A stretch of 64,000 nucleotides of DNA from an uncultured Kangiella sp. (GCA_947503435.1 CANNDL010000002.1:248001-312000); one strand, 5' to 3'. Positions 48,248 to 58,016 are shown, counted from the stretch's first letter. Made by a program: numbers and translations. The notes: generated by a model from the sequence alone, not told the origin.

Positions 48248-49123
48248 TCAATAATCAGTAGGATCCGCTGACCATGTGACAGTAACTAAGAACGTTACTG
48301 ACTCATTGGCTGGAATATCGACTAATTCACTGATATCGCCACTACCAGATGCCGCGCAAGAAGCTGCCCCAGTTCCACTGCACGTCCAAGTTGCGGTTCC
48401 GCCATTAGGAATAGTGTCATTCACTACGAGATTTTGAACATTAATAGGGCCTGCATTTGAAACCACGATTTCATAAACACTGGAAGAGCCAGGAGTATAG
48501 GTCGTAGCAGCCGAAACATCTGTCTTAGTAACGCTAATTTCTGCCTCATTGCTAGCTTCGATGGTTAACCTTAATCTAAAAAAGCATAAGGGATCTTGTC
48601 CCGCACTATCCGCTAAAGTGAGTCTCCAAGTACCTGCAATCGCAGTCATTTGGTCAAAATCAGACAAGCTGCCTTCAGGCTGAAAAGTTCCAGCGGTTGG
48701 AGTTGTACCTGTAAAAATTGCCCCCTCATCATCAAAAAGCACAATTATTCTACCTGGGCGAGTATTACCTGAATAATAGCCTGATCCAGAATTCACTAAG
48801 TCTACAGAAGTACCATTAGGCGATGAAATAGTGAAATCAATTTCATTATTAAAAACATCGCCGCCTTGATGATTCCGACAGACACCATCACTTGCCGCCC
48901 CTTCATCTCTCTTATCAAAACGAATTTCTACATTTACGTCTGTGATAGCCATACCGGTAGGGAAATCGGCTATAGGAACATTTATATCTCTGAAAACTGG
49001 GCTAGTATTGTTAGGATCAACTGAAGCATTAGTGCTATTACGATACCTTTCTGTAATCGTAATAGCACTAACGCTGTTAGAGATCGTTAATAGAAACATC
49101 CCTATGAAAAATGATTTCACCAA
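48248..49123 (-). CDS. Secreted protein with P-domain-like and DUF11-like modules
   Basis: Signal peptide; DINVPIADFPTGMAITDVNVEIRFDKRDEG.. (proprotein convertase P-like); AEISVTKTDVSAATTYTPGSSSVYEIVVSNAGP (DUF11). Confidence 0.82.
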   Translation of the reverse strand: MVKSFFIGMFLLTISNSVSAITITERYRNSTNASVDPNNTSPVFRDINVPIADFPTGMAITDVNVEIRFDKRDEGAASDGVCRNHQGGDVFNNEIDFTISSPNGTSVDLVNSGSGYYSGNTRPGRIIVLFDDEGAIFTGTTPTAGTFQPEGSLSDFDQMTAIAGTWRLTLADSAGQDPLCFFRLRLTIEASNEAEISVTKTDVSAATTYTPGSSSVYEIVVSNAGPINVQNLVVNDTIPNGGTATWTCSGTGAASCAASGSGDISELVDIPANESVTFLVTVTWSADPTDY

Positions 49124-49318
49124 ATTCCCTCAATTGCAAAATCAAAAAAACACTATAATTAACATTACATCACACAGGTTCAATAATTTCCCGCTAAAAA
49201 CTGTATAAAATTGTACGTCAGAGCATTAAGTTTCTGTTAAGTTTAGTTGTTAGATAATCTCCATAACAGTAAAATAGCTGAAAGCTATTGAAAGATAATT
49301 TACCCGTAAGGAACCTCT

Positions 49319-49951
49319 ATGCGCACTATTACCGCAAAATTTGTAGCTGCAGTTGCATTATTAACTTTTAGTTTTAGCCTTTTCGCAGCTGATCCAAAAG
49401 TACGAATGGAGCAAGTGACCGCAAAAATAACTTCTGAAATATTAAACAATAAGGATCGTATAAAAGCGGATTCTGAATTTGCCAAAACCCTAATTAAAGA
49501 TCACCTGTTGCCAGAAGTTGATACTAACTACATGACCAAGCGTATTTTAGGTAAAACTTACTGGACTCAAGCTTCCGAAGCTCAACGAAATACTTTTACT
49601 AATGAATTTATTGGTTTGCTGCTCAATAGTTATGCCAAAGGCATGGCAAGTTATAGCGGTCAAAAAATAAGTTATGCCGATACTGCTTATTCTAAATCGG
49701 GTAAAACTGCTAATGTACGATCTACTATTGAAACCGATGAATCCCCTATCCTAATCGATTACCGTCTAAAGGTTCAGCCGGATCAATCATGGTTAATTAC
49801 AGACGTAATTATTGAAGGCGTAAGCATGGCTAAAAGTTATGCCAGCCAATATCGTGACCAGATTAAAGCCATTGGTTTAGAAGAAACCTTGAAAAAGCTA
49901 TCGGAAGAAAATGCGCGTGCGGCCGAAGCCACCAAAATTACAGATGCTTAA
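49319..49951 (+). CDS. mlaC: MlaC/Ttg2D-family phospholipid-binding periplasmic protein
   Basis: Signal peptide; LLPEVDTNYMTKRILGKTYWTQASEAQRNTFTNEFIGLLLNSYA. Confidence 0.9.
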   Translation: MRTITAKFVAAVALLTFSFSLFAADPKVRMEQVTAKITSEILNNKDRIKADSEFAKTLIKDHLLPEVDTNYMTKRILGKTYWTQASEAQRNTFTNEFIGLLLNSYAKGMASYSGQKISYADTAYSKSGKTANVRSTIETDESPILIDYRLKVQPDQSWLITDVIIEGVSMAKSYASQYRDQIKAIGLEETLKKLSEENARAAEATKITDA

Positions 49952-49968
49952 ATAGTGCTAATTTAATG

Positions 49969-49996
49969 AAAAGCCAGCTTAATGCTGGCTTTTTTA
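49969..49996 (+). terminator. Rho-independent terminator after mlaC
   Basis: AAAAGCCAGCTTAATGCTGGCTTTTTTA. Confidence 0.88.
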
Positions 49997-50010
49997 ATAG
50001 ACATCAGAAA

Positions 50011-50490
50011 TTATAATAAACTTAATACATACTCTGCTGAGCTTTTCTCTAAGCCTTTTTCATCAACCTCAAGCGCTTCAACTACACCATCATTAGCAAT
50101 CAAAGCAAATCGCTTTGAGCGAAGCCCCATTCCCCATGCGGTTCCATCCAGTTCTAAATTCATAGCCTGAGAAAAATCAGCATTGCCATCAGCCAGCATC
50201 ACGATTTCTTCAGCATTAGAAGCTTTTCCCCACGCATCCATTACAAACACATCATTAACTGACATACACACAATCGTATCGACTCCCTTTGCTTTAATAG
50301 CATCAGCATGAACAACAAAGCCAGGTAAATGAGCGGCTGAACACGTCGGAGTAAAAGCTCCAGGCACTGCGAATAAAACCACTTTCTTATTCGCGAAAAT
50401 CTCTAGCGTTTCTATTTCTTGCGGGCCATTATTACCCATAATCTTTAATGTTACATTTGGAATTTCTTCACCAACTTGAATCATTAACAC
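50011..50490 (-). CDS. Peroxiredoxin (Prx5/AhpE-like, glutaredoxin-dependent type)
   Basis: VVLFAVPGAFTPTCSAAHLPGFV, WGKASNAEEIVMLADGNADFSQAMNLELD, GMGLRSKRFALI. Confidence 0.95.
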   Translation of the reverse strand: MLMIQVGEEIPNVTLKIMGNNGPQEIETLEIFANKKVVLFAVPGAFTPTCSAAHLPGFVVHADAIKAKGVDTIVCMSVNDVFVMDAWGKASNAEEIVMLADGNADFSQAMNLELDGTAWGMGLRSKRFALIANDGVVEALEVDEKGLEKSSAEYVLSLL

Positions 50491-50600
50491 TCTCCTAAAA
50501 TTTAAAATCGACTAAATGATAAGCTTTGCTGTAACATTAATCTATAAATTGTATCTATAAAGCAATCATTACTAATTAATATCTTTGATGAGGATAAACA

Positions 50601-51044
50601 ATGTCAGATTCTAAATTCATGCACTATTTTCCCTGGGCTTTAATGATTGTAGTCGCTTTTATTTTTCTTCAATCTTTACCGTTTAAATTTTCAGGCCATG
50701 AAGAGACTCAAATCATTTTTATGACTATTGGCGAATGGATGAATTCTATTGGTTTAACAGCTATCGGCAACATATTCAGCGAATACGGTGGCTATATAGT
50801 AGGCTCACTTGAGCTTATCGCAGTCATTTTGTTGTTTGTTCCAAAGACACGGTTTTATGGTGCTTTACTAGGATTAGGCCTTATGACTGGCGCCATCTTC
50901 TTCCACTTATTCACACCACTGGGTGTTGTTCGAGATATAGATGATGCAGGAAACACAGATGGCGGCGTATTATTTACCATGGCTTGTATTGCTTGGGTTT
51001 CAAATGCCATCCTAGGATATTTAAATCGACCTAAGAAATCGTAA
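50601..51044 (+). CDS. DoxX-like membrane protein
   Basis: Four-TM 147-aa protein; GGYIVGSLELIAVILLFVPKTRFYGALLGLGLMTGAIFFH. Confidence 0.75.
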   Translation: MSDSKFMHYFPWALMIVVAFIFLQSLPFKFSGHEETQIIFMTIGEWMNSIGLTAIGNIFSEYGGYIVGSLELIAVILLFVPKTRFYGALLGLGLMTGAIFFHLFTPLGVVRDIDDAGNTDGGVLFTMACIAWVSNAILGYLNRPKKS

Positions 51045-51060
51045 ACAATTATTTAATAAG

Positions 51061-51084
51061 AAGGCGCTTTTAAGCGCCTTTTTT
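51061..51084 (+). terminator. Rho-independent terminator
   Basis: AAGGCGCTTTTAAGCGCCTTTTTT. Confidence 0.85.
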
Positions 51085-51595
51085 AGTTGTGGCTAATGTA
51101 CTCAAGTTTATTAACGGGAAATCCTTTTGCCTTCGCCGATGCAACCAAAGACTCTATTATTGAGCGGTCTAGAGCTGGGCTCCTAGCTAAGAGCCATAGA
51201 TACTCTCTTTTTGGCCCTGCTATTAAAGCATATTGATAACTAGTTTCATCAAGCTCAATAATATTATAGCCCCCATAGAATGGCCCAAAAAAGCTGACTT
51301 TTAAAGCGCCCACACTATCATTACCAATGAAATAAGCTTTTCCCTCCGCTTGTTCCCATTCTTTAGTTTTTATATTGAAGCCCCGATTGATAACCAGCAC
51401 CCCTCCATCATCTTTTAATTGATAATTAGCAGTTACCTTCTGAAGATCTTTTTCAAACCGATTGGGAAGCCTAGCTATTTCATACCAAGTACCGAGGTAT
51501 TTATCTATATTAAAATTTGAAACTACAGGAATATCCGTAGGAGCTACACTGCAACTACAGAAAAAGAAAACAGAAAGGATTAAAAAAATTTTCAT
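51083..51595 (-). CDS. blc: Bacterial lipocalin (Blc) lipoprotein
   Basis: Lipobox CSCS; NFNIDKYLGTWYEIARLPNRFEKDLQKVTANY; YQYALIAGPKREYLWLLARSP. Confidence 0.95.
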   Translation of the reverse strand: MKIFLILSVFFFCSCSVAPTDIPVVSNFNIDKYLGTWYEIARLPNRFEKDLQKVTANYQLKDDGGVLVINRGFNIKTKEWEQAEGKAYFIGNDSVGALKVSFFGPFYGGYNIIELDETSYQYALIAGPKREYLWLLARSPALDRSIIESLVASAKAKGFPVNKLEYISHN

Positions 51596-51663
51596 GAGAA
51601 AGTAGTGTGATAGATTTTACTTAACATACCACACTGGGGTGAATATTTTGTAAATGGCTTAAG

Positions 51664-51846
51664 TTACTCTTCTGGTATAACCATCCATAAAATAAGGTAA
51701 AGCCAAAACCCTACAGTTGCTGTTAACAATGAAGCCACAACATAAATAATACGCATCATAGTCGTATCCATATCGAATCGTTTTGCCAATCCGCCACAAA
51801 CCCCAGCAAACATTTTATTAGTTTTAGAACGCTTTAAACCTGCCAT
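51664..51846 (-). CDS. PspC-domain membrane protein
   Basis: LKRSKTNKMFAGVCGGLAKRFDMDTTMMRIIYV. Confidence 0.92.
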   Translation of the reverse strand: MAGLKRSKTNKMFAGVCGGLAKRFDMDTTMMRIIYVVASLLTATVGFWLYLILWMVIPEE

Positions 51847-51948
51847 TTCTTATCTACCTACAATAATTTACAGTTGAGAACTCAAAAAACTGATAAGTTA
51901 ATTGAGAATTAAAATATAACTCTAGCATAATTATTTTGGGGGTAAAGT

Positions 51949-52641
51949 ATGCAAAAGAAATTATTTGCCGAATTCTTTGGTACATTTTGGTTGGTCCTTG
52001 GCGGTTGTGGTAGCGCTGTGTTAGCTGCAAGTTTTCCTGATGTTGGCATCGGCTTACTTGGGGTTTCACTCGCATTTGGTTTAACCGTGTTAACTATGGC
52101 TTATGCCATTGGTCATATTTCAGGCTGTCATTTAAATCCAGCGGTTTCGGTTGGTTTATGGCTTGGGGGACGTTTTGAGGCTAAAGAGCTGGCACCTTAT
52201 ATCATCTCACAAGTTTTAGGTGGCATAGCAGCTGGTGGCGTTCTTTATTTAATAGCTTCTGGCCAAGAAGGTTTCAGCACCGCAGCAGGTTTCGCTTCAA
52301 ATGGTTATGGCGAACATTCTCCAGGTGGTTATAGTTTAACGGCAGCTCTTGTTTGTGAAATCGTCATGACGGCTTTCTTTATTATCGTCATTCTTGGAGC
52401 GACAGATAAAAGAGCTCCCGCTGGTTTTGCGCCAATAGCCATCGGCTTATGTTTAACTTTAATTCATTTAATCAGTATTCCAGTGACTAATACCTCAGTA
52501 AATCCAGCTAGAAGTACTGGTGTAGCACTTTATGTGGGCGACTGGGCTGTAAGTCAATTATGGTTATTCTGGTTAGCACCTATTGTAGGAGCTGCAATCG
52601 GTGCCTTTATCTATAAATTTATAGGAAAAGAGCAGGATTAG
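51949..52641 (+). CDS. aqpZ: Aquaporin Z
   Basis: [52 protein letters not shown]. Confidence 0.96.
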   Translation: MQKKLFAEFFGTFWLVLGGCGSAVLAASFPDVGIGLLGVSLAFGLTVLTMAYAIGHISGCHLNPAVSVGLWLGGRFEAKELAPYIISQVLGGIAAGGVLYLIASGQEGFSTAAGFASNGYGEHSPGGYSLTAALVCEIVMTAFFIIVILGATDKRAPAGFAPIAIGLCLTLIHLISIPVTNTSVNPARSTGVALYVGDWAVSQLWLFWLAPIVGAAIGAFIYKFIGKEQD

Positions 52642-52656
52642 AGTATAACTTCTTAT

Positions 52657-52684
52657 AAAAGGCGGCCTTTAGTCGCCTTTTTGC
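52657..52684 (+). terminator. Rho-independent terminator after aqpZ
   Basis: AAAGGCGGCCTTTAGTCGCCTTTTTG. Confidence 0.78.
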
Positions 52685-52849
52685 TTTTAAATGGATACTA
52701 ATCATAGGTTTCTAGCTATAAGCTGTGTATAATCGCCGCTCCAAAAGCATCAGGTCTAAAATAGTCAAAGAATGACTCGTGTGTGTGACCTATGTGCTTA
52801 AAATTTAGAGATCTTTATAGAAGTATCGATCTCCACAGGTGACCACAAT

Positions 52850-54622
52850 ATGACTATTTCTGAACAAGCATCTTTTGATGACTTAGGGCTTTCTGCGCCT
52901 ATATTACAAGCCGTTAAAGACATCGGCTACGAGCAAGCCTCCCCTATCCAATTAGCCAGTATCCCGGTTTTAATGACGGGTAAAGATATTATTGGGCAAG
53001 CGCAAACCGGTACCGGTAAAACGGCTGCTTTCGCATTACCGCTTTTGTCTAAAATTAATGTGAATTCTAAACACACTCAATTGCTAGTTTTAGCCCCAAC
53101 TCGTGAATTAGCTATTCAGGTTGCTGAAGCTTGCCAAAGCTATGCTAAGCATCTAAAAGGCTTTAACGTCTTGCCTATCTATGGTGGTCAAAGCTATGAC
53201 ATCCAGCTTCGTCAATTAAAGCGTGGCGCACAGGTCGTAGTTGGTACGCCAGGCCGCGTCATGGATCACATACGCCGCAAAACATTGAAATTGGATAACT
53301 TAACGACATTAGTGCTTGATGAAGCCGATGAAATGTTACGCATGGGCTTTATCGACGATGTTGAATGGGTATTAGAACATACGCCGCAAGATCGTCAGAT
53401 CGCTCTCTTCTCGGCAACTATGCCGAAAGAAATTAAGAAAGTTGCTCAGAAGCATTTAAATGAACCTGAGCATATTAAAATTGAGTCGAAAACTTCGACC
53501 GCAACGACTATCCATCAGCGCTTCTGGCCTGTTAGCGGCTTACACAAATTAGATGCTCTTACTCGTATTCTAGAAAGCGAAACTTATGATGGCGTCATAA
53601 TTTTCGTTCGAACGAAAATGGCAACTATCGAAATTGCCGATAAGCTTAATGCACGAGGCTTTAATGCCGAAGCTTTAAATGGTGATATTCAGCAATCTGC
53701 ACGCGAACGTATCGTTAGCAAGCTTAAAAAAGGTCAAGTAGATATTCTAATTGCAACTGATGTTGCTGCTCGTGGCTTAGATGTTGACCGAATTAGCCAC
53801 GTTATCAATTATGACATTCCGTACGATACAGAGTCTTATGTTCACCGTATTGGTCGTACTGGTCGCGCTGGTCGCTCAGGAAATGCAATCTTATTCGTTG
53901 CGCACCGTGAACGTCGTATGCTTAATGCGATCGAGCGTGCCACCAAGCAGCCTATTGAGAAAATGGAAATGCCATCCATCAACTACATCAATGAGCAAAG
54001 AATTAGCCGCTTCAAAAATCAAATTAGTGATACGATTGCCAGCCAAGATTTAGAGTTTTATCTGCAACTGATAAAAACTTACCAAGAACAAAACGAGCAT
54101 GATCCGCAATTAGTTGCTGCTGCACTTGCTAAAATGCTGAGTGGCGAGCAAGAATTACTGCTTAAAGAAACAGATAAGAAGCGCAAAAAGAAAGAGCGTG
54201 AATGGGATGGGAATTATGATGATAGCGAAGACTTTAGCCGTAAAAAGCGTAAAGAAAAAGTATTCTCACCAAAGGCCATGCCACTAAAAGAGTTCCCAGA
54301 TATCAAAATGGAACGCTTCCGCTTAGAAGCCGGTCATAAGCACAAAGTTAAAGTCGGTAACATCGTTGGCGCCATTGCCAATGAAGCAGATATCGAAAGC
54401 CAATACATCGGTCAAATCGAATTGTATGACGATTTTTCAACCGTAGATTTACCAGCGGATATGCCCGATGAAATCCTAAACATTCTAAAAAGCGCCCGAG
54501 TTGCAGGTCGCGCTATGAGCATGACTAAAATTGGTGGTATGGATACTGAAGCTAAAGTGTCTAAAGGCAAGCCACGTGGAAAACGTTCGGGCACTCATAA
54601 GCGCAGAGCTAAAAAGCAGTAA
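52850..54622 (+). CDS. deaD: DEAD-box ATP-dependent RNA helicase (DeaD/CsdA)
   Basis: AQTGTGKTAAFALP, VLDEADEMLRMGF, SAT, HRIGRTGRAGR; basic C-terminal region with DbpA-like domain. Confidence 0.97.
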   Translation: MTISEQASFDDLGLSAPILQAVKDIGYEQASPIQLASIPVLMTGKDIIGQAQTGTGKTAAFALPLLSKINVNSKHTQLLVLAPTRELAIQVAEACQSYAKHLKGFNVLPIYGGQSYDIQLRQLKRGAQVVVGTPGRVMDHIRRKTLKLDNLTTLVLDEADEMLRMGFIDDVEWVLEHTPQDRQIALFSATMPKEIKKVAQKHLNEPEHIKIESKTSTATTIHQRFWPVSGLHKLDALTRILESETYDGVIIFVRTKMATIEIADKLNARGFNAEALNGDIQQSARERIVSKLKKGQVDILIATDVAARGLDVDRISHVINYDIPYDTESYVHRIGRTGRAGRSGNAILFVAHRERRMLNAIERATKQPIEKMEMPSINYINEQRISRFKNQISDTIASQDLEFYLQLIKTYQEQNEHDPQLVAAALAKMLSGEQELLLKETDKKRKKKEREWDGNYDDSEDFSRKKRKEKVFSPKAMPLKEFPDIKMERFRLEAGHKHKVKVGNIVGAIANEADIESQYIGQIELYDDFSTVDLPADMPDEILNILKSARVAGRAMSMTKIGGMDTEAKVSKGKPRGKRSGTHKRRAKKQ

Positions 54623-54626
54623 TATC

Positions 54627-54652
54627 AAAAAGCCCGCAAATGCGGGCTTTTT
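54627..54652. terminator. Rho-independent terminator after deaD
   Basis: CAAAAAGCCCGCAAATGCGGGCTTTTTG. Confidence 0.88.
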
Positions 54653-54670
54653 GATGAGCTTTCTAACCCA

Positions 54671-55348
54671 TTATTTCAGTTGTTTAGAAATAAGTATGAG
54701 TCTAGCAGCTCTCCAACCAAGCTGAAAAGCAATCGGCAGCCATATTGAGTGGCTAAGAATCAAAAATGCCATACTTATAGCACCAAGAGCAAGTGCTCGT
54801 ATAACCCCTTTATGCCCACGATACATTTCAGAAAAGGCAAAAATGGTTATGGCCACAGAGGCTGCCAACCAAATTGGTAGAAAAGCACTAAGATAAAAGA
54901 GCATGAAGGCCCGATAAATAACCTCATCGGAGAATGATTCCGCAAGATCTAAAGCAAAAAAGTGAGGCAGCTCACTGCTCTTTCGTGGTACTTCTGGTGT
55001 GTGCAGGCCCCTTCTTGCATAAGCAGAGACCATGAGTGCTTTACCCATAGATAGTTTTGTCGCTATCAATAAACTTAAAGCCAAAGTAATTACCAATACA
55101 AAACCAGAAAACATCAAGATTTCAGGGCTAATATCAATTCTTAGTTGACTAAAAGGCCTTTCCAAATCCCACCATTTATAGAGCAGTAAGGCAGGCGGAA
55201 TACTCCATGGAATAAGGTTTCTATGGTAATTTTTAACCCTATCCATTGGAGCTTCATCTTTATTAGAGTTTGCTTTAGCATGTCTATACACCACGATTGG
55301 AACCACAAGGGCAAGCAAAACAAAAAATACATGATCGAATGATTGCAC
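54671..55348 (-). CDS. CPBP-like membrane protein, degenerate catalytic motifs
   Basis: SFSDEVIYRAFML (cf. EExxxR), FAFSEMYRGHKG (cf. FxxxHxYQG), LSHSIWLPI; multi-TM. Confidence 0.6.
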   Translation of the reverse strand: MQSFDHVFFVLLALVVPIVVYRHAKANSNKDEAPMDRVKNYHRNLIPWSIPPALLLYKWWDLERPFSQLRIDISPEILMFSGFVLVITLALSLLIATKLSMGKALMVSAYARRGLHTPEVPRKSSELPHFFALDLAESFSDEVIYRAFMLFYLSAFLPIWLAASVAITIFAFSEMYRGHKGVIRALALGAISMAFLILSHSIWLPIAFQLGWRAARLILISKQLK

Positions 55349-55377
55349 GATTAACTACCTATACATTAAGTTGATGA

Positions 55378-56124
55378 TTATTCTGAAAGTTCAAGATAGG
55401 AAACCCAACGAGTTCCGTCCTTAAAGTTTTGTAAGGTTTTAACGATATAAGGGCTAAAATCTTTACTCAACCATGCTGTCCAAGGTCTATCTCTAGTAGA
55501 TACTCGCCAAGTATTAACTTTCTTCCCGTTGGATAAAGTAATCTCCTCCTCTGACTCAACAGTGATATACTCATATTTCATAACACCGCCCGCTCCTAGC
55601 ACAGGAATTTCTGCCTCATACCCCTCTTCAAAAGGCACACTCATCAAAATGCTAGCCCAGATGGATAAATCGAATACTTTTTCTTCGGTAACAAAATCAA
55701 CAACCATCATTGGCTTTTGCGGTGCCGGAATGATTCCTGCTTTAATTTTAGTGCCATTAAAATCAAGGTGAGCCACTTGGAGCAAGTTATCACCCGAGCG
55801 ATTATCTGTGGTGATGGGAGCCAGTGTTTTGGCATGATTAAGATGCGAACGCCACAAATCAATATCGCCTTTAGCATTAGTCCTTGTCACTATACGATGG
55901 AGCTGTTTATTTTCACCATTACCTAAAAATTCTACAGTATCAGTCCAATAGCCGTTGGGGATTCCCTTTTTGCCATCTTTCTCGAATTTAAATAAGTTAA
56001 ATTTGGCTGTGTAAGGTTTTATAAAACTGGGATCAATGTCTGGATGTCCAACGCTCAGCTTTTCTGCTGCATTTAAGCCAGTTAGACATGAACATGCCAG
56101 TGTTAAGATTAAAAGTTTTCTCAC
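55378..56124 (-). CDS. DUF3108-like secreted protein
   Basis: Signal peptide; lipocalin/beta-rich pattern (PYTAKFNLFKF.. YEYITVESEEEITLSNGKKVNTWRV). Confidence 0.6.
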   Translation of the reverse strand: MRKLLILTLACSCLTGLNAAEKLSVGHPDIDPSFIKPYTAKFNLFKFEKDGKKGIPNGYWTDTVEFLGNGENKQLHRIVTRTNAKGDIDLWRSHLNHAKTLAPITTDNRSGDNLLQVAHLDFNGTKIKAGIIPAPQKPMMVVDFVTEEKVFDLSIWASILMSVPFEEGYEAEIPVLGAGGVMKYEYITVESEEEITLSNGKKVNTWRVSTRDRPWTAWLSKDFSPYIVKTLQNFKDGTRWVSYLELSE

Positions 56125-56192
56125 AATAATTTACCTCTTCTATTAAATTTAGGTTGTTATAACGAGACAACTTTAAATTAAAGTGCCCGTCA

Positions 56193-57026
56193 CTAAGAGT
56201 CAGACAATAAGCCATGACGAAACATATTTTGGATCTTGCTTACCAAATCAGGCGGTGTTAAATCTTCAGAAATAGCGAAAAGGTCAAGCCAACTTTGTTC
56301 GTTTTTCGCAGTTTTTTTTATGTTTTCCTCAACCCCTTTTATGTACGACGAGCTAAATTTCAGATTCCTAGGATTGACTACACCTGCATCAATAAATGCT
56401 CTCGTTTTCTTATCACATTTGCATGCTGCACTAGGATTGACCAGGCCACATTGACCTTGCATAAAGGCTTTGAGTTCGGCTCTAGTTCGGCTTAATTGCT
56501 TCCTGAAATTGGCCGGCGTTATTTCTAATATATCTGCGGCATCAGTCCCAGATATATCCATCATGCCCAAGATGAATACTATCCGCTGTTTTTTGTTAAG
56601 ACATAAAAGCATTCCTGAAACACATGATGTCGCAGCTTCTCTTAATAACAAGTCGCTTTCAACGCCATAGTCAGCAGTCAAAGGTAATTCACTATCAGGG
56701 CATTGATTGATAATGTTGGCATATTGATCGTAGCTCAAAACACTAATCTGCTTCTGTCCTCTTTGCATTGAAATCAAATGGTTCACAGCAATACGGTAAG
56801 CCCAAGTAGTAAAGGCCGATTCACCTCGAAATTTCGATAGGTGCGTACAAATTTTAATAAGAATTTCTTGTGTTGCTTCTTCAGCATCTTCTGGCATCCG
56901 GCAGAATCGCAAAGCAATTTTATAGACGGTTTCTTGAGTAGCAGCCAATAGCAACTCAACAGATTTTGCATTACCTGAGGCGGCAGAAAATACTAATTCG
57001 TTATTTAACTCAATATCAGTGGACAT
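56193..57026 (-). CDS. ECF-like sigma-70 family RNA polymerase sigma factor with Cys-containing C-terminal extension
   Basis: Sigma2 (DAEEATQEILIKICTHLSKFRGESAFTTWAYRIAVNHLI), sigma4 (KKQRIVFILGMMDISGTDAADILEITPANFRKQLSRTRAELKAFM), then CGLVNPSAACKCDKKTRAFI extension. Confidence 0.9.
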   Translation of the reverse strand: MSTDIELNNELVFSAASGNAKSVELLLAATQETVYKIALRFCRMPEDAEEATQEILIKICTHLSKFRGESAFTTWAYRIAVNHLISMQRGQKQISVLSYDQYANIINQCPDSELPLTADYGVESDLLLREAATSCVSGMLLCLNKKQRIVFILGMMDISGTDAADILEITPANFRKQLSRTRAELKAFMQGQCGLVNPSAACKCDKKTRAFIDAGVVNPRNLKFSSSYIKGVEENIKKTAKNEQSWLDLFAISEDLTPPDLVSKIQNMFRHGLLSDS

Positions 57027-57038
57027 GGTTTTTCCTAT

Positions 57039-57764
57039 TTAAACTTTAATTACACCCAAATATATTGCAAGAATAGCAAATGTATCAACAAGACCGTGGA
57101 TAATAATAATCGGCCACAAGTTACGCTTGTTCAGTAAATAAATAAGCGACATAACAAGACCTACAGTTGTGGCGATATAAAAACCGGCCCAGCCTTGATA
57201 TAAGTGACCCAAACCAAAGACCACAGCTTGAGTGGTAGCAGCTAAAATCCATGCTAATCGATTACCGCCAAAAATCACCGCAAGTCGATTTAAAACAAAG
57301 CCTCGAAGCAACATTTCTTCGCCAAATGCGGCTGCTCCCCAACTAACAGGTATGAGCCACATAAAAAGTAAAAAAAGGTTGCCGGGTAGATCTGCAAATA
57401 CTTGATAGTCAGGCGTCCCCAGTTCAAATTGCTTCAAAAAGAGCTGAACTAAGGTCAAAGTAAGCGCTAAAAATAAATAGCCACCAATAACCCACAGGCC
57501 AGCAACCCAAAGCTTCTCAGGTCTTCTAAGCCCTAGCTCTCGCCATGTTTGTCCCCGCCATTTTAATAGCAAGCTACAGACGACTAAGCTAAATATTATG
57601 ACGCCAGGGAGGAAAAAGACTGATTTAAAAAGATAAGCAAATGGGATAGCCGCTACTATATACAAGACAACTAGAAGAAGATCGGTGATTGCCTGTTTCT
57701 TAGAAATGGCACTCCGGTAACTTGGACTCTCATTATCTGCTAACTTTTCTGCGCTTTGAGGCAT
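57039..57764 (-). CDS. CPBP family intramembrane metalloprotease
   Basis: FGEEMLLRGFVLNRL, VFGLGHLYQGWAGF, IIHGLVDTFAI: all three motifs. Confidence 0.93.
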   Translation of the reverse strand: MPQSAEKLADNESPSYRSAISKKQAITDLLLVVLYIVAAIPFAYLFKSVFFLPGVIIFSLVVCSLLLKWRGQTWRELGLRRPEKLWVAGLWVIGGYLFLALTLTLVQLFLKQFELGTPDYQVFADLPGNLFLLFMWLIPVSWGAAAFGEEMLLRGFVLNRLAVIFGGNRLAWILAATTQAVVFGLGHLYQGWAGFYIATTVGLVMSLIYLLNKRNLWPIIIIHGLVDTFAILAIYLGVIKV

Positions 57765-57955
57765 TAGGCTTTTGCCCTTATTTAATTAATTGATAATAGT
57801 TTAGACGCGAGAAAAAAGGTGGGTGTGACAAAACTCTATATTTTTTTCAAAAATAATTGTTAGCTTTCCAAGTTTCAAACCAAAGTTTGAGCCCGAGTCT
57901 AGAAGACTTCATGGTTCTGCTGAGATTCCAAGCTTGAAAAGTTTTATTTGACCAA

Positions 57956-57985
57956 TAAAAAAGGTGTTGTAAAACAACACCTTTG
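57956..57985 (-). terminator. Rho-independent terminator after trhO
   Basis: AAAGGTGTTGTTTTACAACACCTTTTTTA on minus strand. Confidence 0.9.
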
Positions 57986-58016
57986 ACTAGCGCTTAGCTT
58001 AACACTGGCTTATTGA

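Noticed and set aside
57785-57955. AT-rich intergenic with TTCCAAG(T/C)TT repeats between trhO terminator and CPBP gene
   Set aside because: Weak imperfect repeats, no promoter/terminator pair supporting a transcript.
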